A stretch of DNA of 64,000 nucleotides from Chryseobacterium sp. JJR-5R (GCF_034047335.1 NZ_CP139137.1:3906001-3970000), one strand, 5' to 3'; positions 44,241 through 53,632 are shown, counted from the first letter of the stretch. Program-made: numbers and translations. Notes: generated from the letters alone by a model not told the origin.

Positions 44241-45992
44241 TTACCGCGTAGGGCTTAGCAAAGCATCATTGCTTTTTAAGTCTGTTTTATTCAGGTCTTT
44301 CGGCGGTGTATTGGTATTGGTATTTGTTTTCGGCGTGCTTAATTTTGACGTATCCAGTACCCTCGTGTCTTTCAGGTCCCACTCTTCATTGCTGTCCCAA
44401 AGCGGCCTTACAATAATAACTTTATAATAGGTATATGCATCTTCTGCAAAAACCTCATTCCGGAAATCCGCTTCATCCCAGTATTTATTTTCATTATTGT
44501 CCGTCAGGATCCTCACGATATACTCACCAGGCTTTAGAATATCAAATTTGACATCGCTGCCTTTTGTATATTTCTGATATAAAATTTTATCCGAACTGTC
44601 TACCAGCTGGATCCAGTAGCTTGACACCGGCGCATTCTGCAGCTTAAAGGTCAGGCTTCCGTAATTTTCAACTTTATCCGCTTCAAAATCAAAACGCTTG
44701 GACTGGTAGTTTTTAGCATAGAACGAGGATACCGTCTCTTTCGGAACCGTCAGCTGGTATTTTTTACCCGGAACAAAATCAGCTTTCATCAGAATCTGGT
44801 ACGGATTGGTTTCTGAGATTTTTGCGGTGAAAGGCAGGGTATTTAAGCTGTCACCGGCTGCTCTGAAAATCCATTTGTCGGTATTTATCTTATCGATATA
44901 GTAATTTGAGCTCAGCTTGAAATCCTCTTTCGGGGCAAGCAGTCCGCCGCCGTTATCGCTGTTGAGATCCATCGCATTTTTCGTATTGTACTTATAGAAC
45001 AACGATGCATTGTACAGGCTGTCTTTTTTACCGATGCCTGCATTATATCCGAATTTGAGATTTTCCGTTGCCGACTGGCCCACGTCACTTTTCACTGCAT
45101 CAAACCAGATCCGCAGCGTGTCGGATTTCGGCGCGCGCGTAACTTTATAGTCTTTGATTTTTTCATTCAGCGGCTGCACTTTAACGTCATCCGGCTTTCC
45201 TTCAAACGTCATCATTACACCTCCCGGAGCTTCTTTCATTTCAAGGTATTTTACCGGTTTCCTGGAAGGGTACAGTTTTAAATTCAATCCGGAAACTGAT
45301 TTCTCAACCACTACAGGGTCTTTCTGAAAGCCTACTTTTTCCTTGCCTGGGTCATATACTGAATTTTCATTCTCATCTTCAAAAGCAATAACCTTATAGG
45401 ATCCGGGAGACAGGTAGTTCAGTTCGTAATATCCGTCTTCATCTACCTTGGTCATGTAATAAGGCTTCTTTTTATAATCGATGGTATCTTTTGCACGGTA
45501 CAACCCGACTACAAATTTATTTTCACCGGCTTTTTTAAGGGATAAAGCATCTTTTATTTCTCCGCTTACGTAAAGGTCATCCAGTTTTTCACCTGTAGAA
45601 AAGGCAAAATTGAAATAGCGCAGGACATTCGTCTCATTGTTATCTGCAATAGAATTCCCGAAATTAAAGTTATAGGTTGTATTGGCCTGGAGGGTATCCG
45701 TCCACTGGATAAGGACAAACTTATTCGCAATATTGGCGGGAATAATTCTTGTGATATTGTTGATGGGAGGAGAAATATTCAGGTTTTTACTGACATCCTT
45801 TAAAGTAATGTACTCATCAAAATCCAGGCGCAGTTCTTTAATATCCCTCGGAACATTAATCCTTGTGGTATCAATGTTGGAACCTAAAAATTTAGGGGCC
45901 AGCGTATCTTTAGATCCTCCTACAGGGGACCCGACCCTTGCACAGGACTGCAAAAGGAAACCGGTAATTAATAATAAAAAAAGTCTTTTCAT
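44241..45992 (-). CDS. Ig-like domain lipoprotein, large surface/periplasmic protein
   Basis: This protein of about 583 residues has a lipoprotein signal (LLITGFLLQSC). I start it at MKRLFLLLI, ATG at 45992, because the upstream extension (to 46040) has no signal character. An N-terminal Big_5-like Ig domain (ELRLDFDEYITLKDVS) precedes segments such as DEDGYYELNYLSPGSYKVIAF and DENENSVYDPGKEK resembling carboxypeptidase-regulatory-like repeats. The C-terminal tail is rich in Thr, Asn and Pro. No catalytic motif is seen; an envelope role is inferred. Confidence 0.85.
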   Translation of the reverse strand: MKRLFLLLITGFLLQSCARVGSPVGGSKDTLAPKFLGSNIDTTRINVPRDIKELRLDFDEYITLKDVSKNLNISPPINNITRIIPANIANKFVLIQWTDTLQANTTYNFNFGNSIADNNETNVLRYFNFAFSTGEKLDDLYVSGEIKDALSLKKAGENKFVVGLYRAKDTIDYKKKPYYMTKVDEDGYYELNYLSPGSYKVIAFEDENENSVYDPGKEKVGFQKDPVVVEKSVSGLNLKLYPSRKPVKYLEMKEAPGGVMMTFEGKPDDVKVQPLNEKIKDYKVTRAPKSDTLRIWFDAVKSDVGQSATENLKFGYNAGIGKKDSLYNASLFYKYNTKNAMDLNSDNGGGLLAPKEDFKLSSNYYIDKINTDKWIFRAAGDSLNTLPFTAKISETNPYQILMKADFVPGKKYQLTVPKETVSSFYAKNYQSKRFDFEADKVENYGSLTFKLQNAPVSSYWIQLVDSSDKILYQKYTKGSDVKFDILKPGEYIVRILTDNNENKYWDEADFRNEVFAEDAYTYYKVIIVRPLWDSNEEWDLKDTRVLDTSKLSTPKTNTNTNTPPKDLNKTDLKSNDALLSPTR

Positions 45993-46017
45993 GAATAGGT
46001 TTACGCAAAAATAAACA

Positions 46018-47280
46018 TTATTCTCCATAAACTTCACCATGTCCTTTCAATGTATCTCTGCCATCGCTCATTACGCTGTGCAGTTTGTCTGTCTGGGCAG
46101 GAAAGTCTTCGAACAGGCCGGATAAGGCAAGCGCTGTATACACCTTGCCTGAATATCTGTTCCCGATGGCTACAATGGTTACTTTTGATTTTAATAAATG
46201 GGCGAAAACAGAGTTAGTTCCGTGCCACCAGCCGTTGTGGTAGGTAAGTTTCTCCCCGTTGTCAAAAATTTTCATCCTGAAGCCAAGCCCGTAATTATTC
46301 ATCCCTGCCTTCTCATTGCTGTAAGGCGTGAATACCATCTGCATCAGTTCCGGCTTTAAAAAATCTTTGGAAAACATGGCTTTTGAGAAGTTATATAAAT
46401 CTCTCGGTGTTGTATATACATTTTTATCCCCGTAAATAAGGTCAAGCTTATCCAGCGGATATAGTCTGTTCCCTCCGTAATAAAATGACTGGGAAGCTGT
46501 GGGAATGTCTTTTTCCCGGAAAATAAAGGTATCCTTCATTTTCAGCGGATCAAAAACCATTTCTTTCATCGCCTGCGGAAAAGGGGTTTTGGTTATCTTC
46601 TCAATCAGTAAAGCCAGCATGGCGAAGTTGGTATTACAGTACATGAATCCGGTATCCGTGTCTCTTGCCAGGTCCGGTTTGTATTTAATGATCATATGTA
46701 ATATATCTTCATTGGTAATGAAAGGCTTTGAAAGCTCTGCCGGAACCGGCTGGATCTTTGTGATAAAATATTCGTATTTCGGGAGGCCGCTTCTCTGGTC
46801 CAGCAAGGTCTGTACAGTAACAGCCGGATATGGGAACCCCGGGAAATATTGGGTCAAGTGGTCTGTAAGCTTAATTTTCCCCGCTTCCACCAGTTTCATC
46901 ATGGCCATTGCCGTTAATGTTTTTGAAACCGATGCCACATGGAGCGGCGTATTTTTATCAATCGGCTTCTGATGACCTTCCCTGGCAAAGCCCCGATAAT
47001 TCTCATACAGGATGTCATCCCCTTTTGCTACCAGGATGCCGCCGCTTAAATCACTTCCTTCCCAGACTTTTTTATAATACTGATCAATATAACGCACCAG
47101 CGATGCCTTGTCAGGGAGCTGGCTGTCACCTTTCGTAAATACTTTGCCTAAATCCACATTGCCGTAATTCGGAAGATCGGTTGTAGGTTCTGTAACGGCA
47201 TGGGAATCTTCAGATTTTTTTTTACAGGAAAAAAAGAATAAAAAAGCAGTGATCAGCAGTAAGAAGTAGCGATTATTCAT
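46018..47280 (-). CDS. Serine hydrolase, class C beta-lactamase family lipoprotein
   Basis: This protein of about 420 residues has a lipoprotein signal peptide (LITAFLFFFSC). I start it at MNNRYFLLL (47280). Catalytic motifs are SVSK (nucleophile Ser, ASVSKTLTAMAMMK), YCN as the Tyr-x-Asn motif, and a HNGWWHG motif in the KTG position. Family members are D-alanyl-D-alanine carboxypeptidases, esterases and beta-lactamases. The real substrate is not readable. Confidence 0.9.
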   Translation of the reverse strand: MNNRYFLLLITAFLFFFSCKKKSEDSHAVTEPTTDLPNYGNVDLGKVFTKGDSQLPDKASLVRYIDQYYKKVWEGSDLSGGILVAKGDDILYENYRGFAREGHQKPIDKNTPLHVASVSKTLTAMAMMKLVEAGKIKLTDHLTQYFPGFPYPAVTVQTLLDQRSGLPKYEYFITKIQPVPAELSKPFITNEDILHMIIKYKPDLARDTDTGFMYCNTNFAMLALLIEKITKTPFPQAMKEMVFDPLKMKDTFIFREKDIPTASQSFYYGGNRLYPLDKLDLIYGDKNVYTTPRDLYNFSKAMFSKDFLKPELMQMVFTPYSNEKAGMNNYGLGFRMKIFDNGEKLTYHNGWWHGTNSVFAHLLKSKVTIVAIGNRYSGKVYTALALSGLFEDFPAQTDKLHSVMSDGRDTLKGHGEVYGE

Positions 47281-47402
47281 GAGTACAAAAATGAGCGGCA
47301 ATTTAATGAAACTCAAAATAAATACTAACTCCTAAGGGTAAATTATGAATTATTTAACATAAAAATCAAACTGAAATCACGAGGTACCAGCTGATACTTT
47401 TT

Positions 47403-48332
47403 TTATGCAAACCGGGCTGTAATCTTATCCGCGATTACCTGCGCGAGTTTTTCTTTGCTCTGATGGGTCCATCCTGCAATATGCGGTGTAACAATGGCTT
47501 TCTCAGATTCCAACAGGTATTTCAGATCTTCATTCTCCGTTTCCAGATTCTCAAAAGAGGATTTTTCATATTCCAGCACATCCAGGCAGGCACCTTTAAC
47601 CTTACCGGAACGCATGGCCTCAACTAAGCTTTTCGTTTCAACATTCTTCCCTCTGGCTGTATTGATGAAATAAAAATCGTTTTTCATTTCAGCAATGAAA
47701 GATCCGTCAATCAGGTAATAAGATTCTTCCGTTAAGGGAATGTGCAGGCTTAGGATCTCTGCCCGTTCTTTTAATTCTTCCGGAGAAACCTGTGTGGCAT
47801 ATTCATCCGACAGGCCCGGCAGGATATCATGGAAAATAACGGTACAGCCAAATCCTGAAAGCCTTTTTGCCGTTGCTTTCCCCATATTCCCGTAACCGAT
47901 CAGCCCGACGGTTTTTCCCAGGAGCTCGTCGCCCCGGTTTTCTTCGCGCAGCCAGATTCCGTCCTTTACTTCCTGTGAGGCAATAAACAGCCTGTTCATA
48001 AGAACCAGCAGCATCCCGACCACATGTTCCGCTACGGAATCCCTGTTTCCTTCGGGGGAATTGATCAGCTGAATCCCCAGTTTTTCAGCCACGGGAATAT
48101 CGATGTTCTCCATTCCCGCTCCTACCCTGGCAATAAACTTCAGGTTTTTGGCACGTTCCAGAAAGTTTTTATCCAAGGGGATCCGGCTTCTGATAATAAC
48201 ACCGTCATAATTTTCAATTTTACGGTATACCTCATCGTAGGAAGAGGTAAAATCTTCTTCCAGGATAAAGTTTTTTTCCAAAAGCTGTTCGGTAATAAGC
48301 GGGTGGTTTTTATCTAAAAGCAAAATTCTCAT
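47403..48332 (-). CDS. D-isomer specific 2-hydroxyacid dehydrogenase
   Basis: This 309-residue NAD-dependent dehydrogenase has the Rossmann motif GLIGYGNMGKATA and the catalytic Arg in INTARGKNVETK. Glu is in LDVLEYEKS and His in VTPHIAGWTHQSKEK. It resembles 3-phosphoglycerate dehydrogenase without the ACT domain, so serine biosynthesis is one option. No serC neighbour is present, so substrate specificity remains open. Confidence 0.9.
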   Translation of the reverse strand: MRILLLDKNHPLITEQLLEKNFILEEDFTSSYDEVYRKIENYDGVIIRSRIPLDKNFLERAKNLKFIARVGAGMENIDIPVAEKLGIQLINSPEGNRDSVAEHVVGMLLVLMNRLFIASQEVKDGIWLREENRGDELLGKTVGLIGYGNMGKATAKRLSGFGCTVIFHDILPGLSDEYATQVSPEELKERAEILSLHIPLTEESYYLIDGSFIAEMKNDFYFINTARGKNVETKSLVEAMRSGKVKGACLDVLEYEKSSFENLETENEDLKYLLESEKAIVTPHIAGWTHQSKEKLAQVIADKITARFA

Positions 48333-48423
48333 AGAAGATATTATTCTTTATATTTGTTACGGCAAAGGTAAGGGCAAAGATTCAGAAACAGCTTTTACAG
48401 GATAAAATTTTTCAGTTAATCAA

Positions 48424-48789
48424 ATGAATATGAAATCATATACATTTATTTTCAGCCTGTCAGCAGCACTGCTGGTGGTATATGCCGTCTTTTTAGGAAT
48501 AAAATTCCCATCGGTTAAGGAAACTATTCCCATTCATTATTCTTCTGAAGCGGCAGACGTTTTCGGGAGCAAAATGTTCCTGTGGCTAGAAGTGGGCATC
48601 AATGCCGTCATTTTATGCCTTATCGCATTGCCTTTATTCCATCCCCGGAAAATGTTCGGAAAAGATCATAATAATTACCTGGAATCTTCAACGGAAACGG
48701 CAGTAAAAAACCGACAAACATTTCTGTCGGTGTTATCTTTAGCAGTTACACTGCTTATGTGCGGCCTTTCCCTGAAAGCGATTATTTAG
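48424..48789 (+). CDS. DUF1648-like small membrane protein
   Basis: This 121-residue protein has three hydrophobic segments (about 5-25, 48-70, 98-118) and a DUF1648 signature IPIHYSSEAADVFGSK. Related proteins are immunity- or SdpI-like membrane factors of unknown role in this lineage. It overlaps the convergent thioesterase gene by 8 bases. Confidence 0.8.
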   Translation: MNMKSYTFIFSLSAALLVVYAVFLGIKFPSVKETIPIHYSSEAADVFGSKMFLWLEVGINAVILCLIALPLFHPRKMFGKDHNNYLESSTETAVKNRQTFLSVLSLAVTLLMCGLSLKAII

Positions 48790-49303
48790 GTTCCTGGAAA
48801 AGCTTTTTCAGTTCCACGGAATCCAAGGGCTTCATTCTTCCGGAAAGGATGAGCGACAGTTCTTTTCTTCTTAAAGCAGCGGCAAACCGTTCTTTCTCTT
48901 CTTCCGTTTCGGGCTCCATGTCAGGAATCGGGATCGGCCTGTTGAATTCGTCCACTGCCACAAAGGTATAAATCCCTTTATTGGTCTGGATTTTTCTATG
49001 GTTGATCGGGTCATCCAGCCAGACATCCACATAAATTTCCATAGACGTGGAGAAAGCACGGGAAACTTTGGATTCCATGACGACAATTCCTCCTTCCGGG
49101 ATCGGATGGTCAAATGAAACGTGGTTTACGGATGCCGTTACGACCCTTCTTTCACAGTGCCTTGTGGCGGAGATGGAAGCACAGCGGTCCATTCTCGCCA
49201 GCAATTCGCCGCCGAAAAGATTTCTCAGCTGGTTGGTATCATTGGGAAGTACGATATTCGTCATGATCGTCAGGGATTCTGACGCTTTTTTTATTTTTGT
49301 CAT
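48782..49303 (-). CDS. Acyl-CoA thioesterase (YciA/BACH hotdog family)
   Basis: This 173-residue hotdog protein has VLPNDTNQLRNLFGGELLA, containing the family's catalytic Asn/Asp region, and VVTASVNHVSFDHPIPEG. It hydrolyses medium- to long-chain acyl-CoA. The C-terminal tail is basic and poorly conserved. It lies 4 bases before the HU-like gene in the same orientation. Confidence 0.9.
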   Translation of the reverse strand: MTKIKKASESLTIMTNIVLPNDTNQLRNLFGGELLARMDRCASISATRHCERRVVTASVNHVSFDHPIPEGGIVVMESKVSRAFSTSMEIYVDVWLDDPINHRKIQTNKGIYTFVAVDEFNRPIPIPDMEPETEEEKERFAAALRRKELSLILSGRMKPLDSVELKKLFQEPK

Positions 49304-50055
49304 TTTTTCTTAGTGTTGTTTTGAGTGGCCGGAATCTTAACGGATTGTCCTGCGGCAGGCTGTACCGGTTTCTGTACTGAATCTTTTTTCAGGAAATCTG
49401 CAACAACCGGCGCGTGTACCTGTACCTTAACCGTATCTTCCGCAATCCTGTGGGTTTTTGTCTGTACGGAAATATTGGTCTTATCAAAAGATTTTTTCCC
49501 GAAAAGAAGCTCCTGCTGCGCATAAGCCACATACAAAATCCCTATAACCGGGATAATGACCAGGAAAGCCCAGAGGATTGATTTATTGAACCTGTAATCT
49601 TTTTCCGTATTTACCGGAACGGCAGGCTTCGTGGTTTTATCGTTAATATCCGATATCTTAATTTCTTCCAGCCCGTAAAAATCAGGATGGTCAGACTGCA
49701 GCCTGTTGCCTTTAAAATGAGTTTTGCCCTCTGTAACAAAGATCTTCCCCAGCCCCTGGATATCCAGTGCCTGTTCTGCCTGGAGCTTCTTTTTCCAAAA
49801 ATCGGTCTGGATCTGAAGATCCGTTGCTGATGCTTCCAGGGACATCTGTTTCTGGCTTCCGATAAAAGCCGCCAGGTCATCAGATTTTACTTCATAATCC
49901 GGTTTGTAAACAATGGTGCTTGCCGGAGGAAGAATACTCCCGTTTTCGGAATTGATAATGGCCTTGGAATTTTCCAGGGAAAATATGCCAAAACCCGGAA
50001 CGGTAACTGTCCCGAACTGTTTTAAATATTCTAAAATGTAAGCTGAGGTATTCAT
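49300..50055 (-). CDS. CCDC81-type HU-domain membrane protein
   Basis: This 251-residue protein has two N-terminal HU-like winged domains (LEYLKQFGTVTVPGFGIF and LQAEQALDIQGLGKIFVTEG), a single membrane helix (SILWAFLVIIPVIGILYVAYA) and a Pro/Gln/Lys-rich extracytoplasmic tail ending NNTKKK. This matches Bacteroidota HU-CCDC81 proteins, where a C-terminal SPOR domain is often present. None is seen here. It may link the cell envelope to DNA or to division proteins. Confidence 0.82.
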   Translation of the reverse strand: MNTSAYILEYLKQFGTVTVPGFGIFSLENSKAIINSENGSILPPASTIVYKPDYEVKSDDLAAFIGSQKQMSLEASATDLQIQTDFWKKKLQAEQALDIQGLGKIFVTEGKTHFKGNRLQSDHPDFYGLEEIKISDINDKTTKPAVPVNTEKDYRFNKSILWAFLVIIPVIGILYVAYAQQELLFGKKSFDKTNISVQTKTHRIAEDTVKVQVHAPVVADFLKKDSVQKPVQPAAGQSVKIPATQNNTKKK

Positions 50056-50159
50056 TTGACCGCAAATTTATAACTTTTTGATGACTTTTCGGAAGATTTG
50101 TTTTTTTGAGGTTGAGACGTAAATGTCATTGTAAATCAGATGGTTTTACAGCCCTCTTT

Positions 50160-50257
50160 CTTAGCCCCGATAGGAACGGCATCCTTTTTTGTTGCGGCCG
50201 GAGTGAAACGGAGGCCGCAGCAAAAAAGATACAGTGGATAGCGGGAAACAGCTCCCA
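50160..50257. ncRNA. Candidate structured RNA or dispersed repeat, Flavo-1-like
   Basis: The intergenic stretch between the HU-like and TonB genes holds a nested fold. The outer pair is CCCG (about 50165) with CGGG (about 50242), a second pair is ATCC (50181-50184) with GGAT (50236-50239), and an inner long hairpin TTTTTTGTTGCGGCC / GGCCGCAGCAAAAAA has one wobble. The GATACAGTGGATAGCGGGAA-type sequence is one I believe occurs repeatedly in flavobacterial genomes, and it may correspond to the Flavo-1 RNA motif. Strand, expression and family membership are unverified. Confidence 0.5.
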
Positions 50258-50284
50258 ATAAAAAAAGGCCGCCGGAGCAGCCTT
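50258..50284 (-). terminator. Terminator of the TonB receptor transcript
   Basis: On the minus strand AAGGCTGC (50284-50277) / GCGGCCTT (50272-50265) with a TCCG loop forms an 8-bp stem followed by a run of T. It lies 70 bases past the TonB receptor stop and on the far side of the ACTTT repeat tract. Confidence 0.85.
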
Positions 50285-50290
50285 GGCCTA

Positions 50291-50328
50291 ACTTTACTTT
50301 ACTTTACTTTACTTTACTTTACTTTACT
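50291..50328. repeat. Pentanucleotide microsatellite (ACTTT)7
   Basis: Seven exact copies of ACTTT plus ACT lie between the TonB receptor stop (50354) and its terminator. In the receptor transcript it is an (AAAGU)7 tract in the 3' untranslated part. Such pure short repeats are prone to slipped-strand length change. Confidence 0.95.
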
Positions 50329-50353
50329 GGTTTATTCACAGTGGTATTACTGA

Positions 50354-52459
50354 TTAGCGGATTTTCCAGCTGATCCCGAACATGAAATTTGTTCCTGCCT
50401 GTGAAAAATAGTAAGGAGTGCCGTCATACACTGCCCCGTTATTAACATATTTCCTGTTGAAAAGGTTGTTGATCAATAATTTCACGGCAATATCGTTATT
50501 CTTTATTTTAAACTGGTACTGCGCATTAAAGTCCGTTAAAAAATAGTCTTTCAGCTGCAGGTCCTGATCTTCTGAATTATCCAGGTACTGCTTCCCGACA
50601 TACTGATTGATCAGGGCAAACTGGAAATTCTGATTTGGATTGAATTTCAGGCCTATATTCGCAATTACATCGGGCGAGAAAGAAATCTGTGTGTTCCCCA
50701 GATTTTGTACCCCTTCTTCATTCTCTACTTTAAAATCCAGGTTCCTGTTGCTGCTGAAGCTTATGTTTCCGTTAAGTTCCCATTGCTTCGAGATTTTCGC
50801 CAGGGCACCCAGCTCAATTCCGCTCCTGTAGCTTTTCCCTGAATTGGTCCTGATAAAAGCACCTACATTGTTCAGCTCGCCGTTCAGCACCAGCTGATTA
50901 ACATAATACATATAATACAGGTTTGCCGTGAATGAAACCCTGCCGAACTGCCTTTCAAAACCGGCTTCAAAATCATGCAGCTTTTCTGCTTTCACGGTAT
51001 TGTCAGCCAACAGGTCATCCCTGTTGGGCTCGCGCTGGGCATGGGCGTAAGAAATAAAAATCTTTCCTTTCGGGATCCTGTAATTGATGCCTGCTTTCGG
51101 ATTAAAGAACAGCCAGTTTTTATCCAGATCAGCCCCTTCTTCGTCTCCGGACTGTATAATTCTGGTATCATAATCTATATTCCTCAGCTGCAGGTCTCCG
51201 AAAAATTCAAAATTGTCGATCCTTAGTAAAGCCTTGGCGAAACCGGCCGCTTCATTTTTTACCGAGCGATTCCGGTAATATTCATGTTCATCGATCTGCG
51301 GCAGGAAAACCCCGGTGACATTTCCGAAATGCCTTCCGTAATACTGGTTCCCTACAATCCCGAAGTTCAGGTCAAGGTTTTCAAATTTCCCGTATAAGGT
51401 AGAAACAACACCGTAAAAATCATTGTCCAGCCATTTTTTCCTGATGAAATCCGAATATTTTTCGCCTGCCATATCAGCCAGGTTATATCTTGCAAAAGGG
51501 TCGCCCTGCTTATAATTTTCATAATATCCTTTTCCTTTTGTGTAATGCACCGTGGTTTCTAAATTCCAGCGGTCGTTAAATTTCTGTTCCCAAAGCAGCT
51601 GGTAATGGTTTTGCCTGTAATTGTCGGTTTCATTGTCATAAAAGCCGACGATATTTTCCCAACCGGCATCATAAATCGCTCCGGAGTAATTGAATTTCGG
51701 ATTGGTTTCCCAGGTTTTGCGGTCAATCCCGTTCCAGGCCTGGTATGTTTTTTCCTTCCCTCCGAAAGCCATCAGGCGCACCCTGGTATTTCCTTCCTCA
51801 TACAAAGCCGTAAAATTATGGGAATGCAATTTTGAAAAAGCCCGGTCTATATACCCGTCGGAATTGATACGGGTGTATCTCCCCATCACGGAAAGCCTGT
51901 TGCCCCAAAATTTTCCGGAACCTATTTCCGCAGAATATTTGTAGGTATTGAATGACCCGTAGCTGTCATCCGTTTTAAAATAAAACTTTTCTTCCGGGTC
52001 TTTTGAAATCACGTTGATGCTGGCCCCGAAGGCTGAAACCCCGTTGTTGGAAGTCCCTACTCCTCTCTGGATTACAATCTGTGAGGCAGAGCTCGTAAGA
52101 TCCGGGACATTTACAAAGAAAGTCCCCTGGCTTTCTGAATCGTTGTAAGGAACGCCGTTCATCATGACATTGATCCCACTTCCTGAAACCCCACGGATCC
52201 TGAACCCTGTGTAGCCTACTCCGTTTCCGGCATCGGAAGTAGAAATAACGGAAGTCTGGTTTTTGAGAAGAATGGGCAAGTCCTGGCCCAGATTGCGGCT
52301 GTCGAGATCTTTGGCAACATCAATGATTTCTTTGGCTACAGGAAGCCTTCTGGTGAAATTAACGGCTTCAATTTCCTTTACTTTGAGAGAATCTGAATTC
52401 TGTGCCTGCACAAAAGCGAATGAGCCTGCAGTAAGCCCTAAAAAAAATAATCCTTTCAT
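50354..52459 (-). CDS. TonB-dependent outer-membrane receptor, probable thiamine transporter
   Basis: This 701-residue receptor has a signal peptide (cleavage after about VQAQ), a plug domain (DLPILLKNQTSVISTSDAGN, YTGFRIRGV, ESQGTFFVNVPD) and a beta-barrel ending in an aromatic-rich strand (FMFGISWKIR). A TPP riboswitch precedes it, so the substrate is most likely thiamine or its phosphate or precursors. It would work with TonB-ExbBD. It lies alone, without inner-membrane transporter genes beside it. Confidence 0.9.
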   Translation of the reverse strand: MKGLFFLGLTAGSFAFVQAQNSDSLKVKEIEAVNFTRRLPVAKEIIDVAKDLDSRNLGQDLPILLKNQTSVISTSDAGNGVGYTGFRIRGVSGSGINVMMNGVPYNDSESQGTFFVNVPDLTSSASQIVIQRGVGTSNNGVSAFGASINVISKDPEEKFYFKTDDSYGSFNTYKYSAEIGSGKFWGNRLSVMGRYTRINSDGYIDRAFSKLHSHNFTALYEEGNTRVRLMAFGGKEKTYQAWNGIDRKTWETNPKFNYSGAIYDAGWENIVGFYDNETDNYRQNHYQLLWEQKFNDRWNLETTVHYTKGKGYYENYKQGDPFARYNLADMAGEKYSDFIRKKWLDNDFYGVVSTLYGKFENLDLNFGIVGNQYYGRHFGNVTGVFLPQIDEHEYYRNRSVKNEAAGFAKALLRIDNFEFFGDLQLRNIDYDTRIIQSGDEEGADLDKNWLFFNPKAGINYRIPKGKIFISYAHAQREPNRDDLLADNTVKAEKLHDFEAGFERQFGRVSFTANLYYMYYVNQLVLNGELNNVGAFIRTNSGKSYRSGIELGALAKISKQWELNGNISFSSNRNLDFKVENEEGVQNLGNTQISFSPDVIANIGLKFNPNQNFQFALINQYVGKQYLDNSEDQDLQLKDYFLTDFNAQYQFKIKNNDIAVKLLINNLFNRKYVNNGAVYDGTPYYFSQAGTNFMFGISWKIR

Positions 52460-52562
52460 TCTATAAATTTTAAAATTTAATGAATAAAAGGGGCGGATTA
52501 TCTATAATTGATAAGTGATCTATTATAATTGATTATCAGTTATCATTTACCAATTATATAAA

Positions 52563-52632
52563 TGTTTCCCTAAACGGCATTACCCGTTCCAGGTTCATTG
52601 GGTATAATCTCAGCTTATTACAGCACCCCTTT
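52563..52632 (-). promoter_or_regulatory. TPP riboswitch (thi box)
   Basis: On the minus strand the element contains GGGGTGC (52629-52623), GCTGAGAT (about 52614-52607), ACCC then GAACCTGGA with GGGTAATGCC (to about 52576), and AGGGA (about 52571-52567). These are the conserved TPP-aptamer segments in the right order. It ends about 104 bases before the TonB receptor ATG, so thiamine pyrophosphate should repress the receptor. AT-rich inverted repeats between aptamer and gene may form the expression platform. Confidence 0.95.
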
Positions 52633-52751
52633 ATTTCAGCCGCGAAATTACAAAATTTTTATGAGATGCAGCGGCATCAAAATATTGAAATTGGAATTGA
52701 AAAATTTATAATCCGGTAATTACTATAATTATCTATCCGTACATATTGTCT

Positions 52752-53528
52752 TTAATAGGTTTTATTCTGGTCGTCTACATAATAGTAATTCTTTCCGTCT
52801 TTTGAAACATCAAACATTTTCCCCAGCTTCCAGCTGAAATTACGCTTGATATCTTCATATTCAAACGGGATTATTATTCTGTTGTTCACATCAATCACGC
52901 CGAACATATTGTTTTTAGAAGCAATGATCATGGGATTGGCGACATCATCCCCTTCCAGGATATACAGATATTCATACTGCGGATAAATCTTAAACTGCCT
53001 GTAGTCCTGCGCATTCTTAAAGGCGGATTTTTCTATGATTCCGTAGAACCCGTTGAGAACATAGGCCTGGAACAGCTGCTGCACATATTCTTTATGGGCA
53101 CATTTACCTAAGTCCGACTGCTTAAACTGATACACCCTTTTCCCCTTCTGGTCAATCCTGTAAGAGATTTCATTCTTTTCCACAGTGGCATATGCGTCTG
53201 TTCCGAATTTTCTTATTTTTTCATTGGGAGCATTCAGCAGGTTGCAGTCTTCATAGAAAAATACGGCAATGTGATATTCAGGCTGGATTACAAATTTCCC
53301 TTTTTGATTAACATAGCCGAAACTCCCATTTTTCTTTTTAGGAATCAGGGCGGGAAGATCTTTATTGACAACCGGAAAATTATTGCTTTTTTCATTGACG
53401 ACAGGCGTTGTGGCCACGGTTGTTTTTAAGGTATTTTTAAGCACCGGTTTTTTCAAGACGCGTGCCTGGGAAAAAACAAATATAGATATAAATACCCCGA
53501 TCAGCTGAGCTCCTTTTTTCATATTCAT
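52752..53528 (-). CDS. WG repeat-containing secreted protein
   Basis: This protein of about 258 residues has a signal peptide (IGVFISIFVFSQA) and at least two WG-type repeats: NGSFGYVNQKGKFVIQPEYH and NMFGVIDVNNRIIIPFEYED. I start it at MNMKKGAQ (53528), since the 7 extra residues to 53549 add no signal sequence. WG repeat proteins have no defined enzymatic role. It lies 148 bases before acnA in the opposite direction. Confidence 0.82.
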   Translation of the reverse strand: MNMKKGAQLIGVFISIFVFSQARVLKKPVLKNTLKTTVATTPVVNEKSNNFPVVNKDLPALIPKKKNGSFGYVNQKGKFVIQPEYHIAVFFYEDCNLLNAPNEKIRKFGTDAYATVEKNEISYRIDQKGKRVYQFKQSDLGKCAHKEYVQQLFQAYVLNGFYGIIEKSAFKNAQDYRQFKIYPQYEYLYILEGDDVANPMIIASKNNMFGVIDVNNRIIIPFEYEDIKRNFSWKLGKMFDVSKDGKNYYYVDDQNKTY

Positions 53529-53624
53529 GATTTGGCAGCAAAAATACATCCAAAATAGAAACTATAAAACACATATTTATAAAGAATCTAAATAATATAG
53601 CTCATATAAAATATTAAAAATTCG

Positions 53625-53632
53625 TAAATTTG
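53625..53632 (+). promoter_or_regulatory. Candidate -7 box for acnA
   Basis: TAAATTTG, identical to the boxes before ileS, trpS, metK and katA, lies 44 bases upstream of the acnA start. No clear TTTG is seen at the -33 position. Confidence 0.4.
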
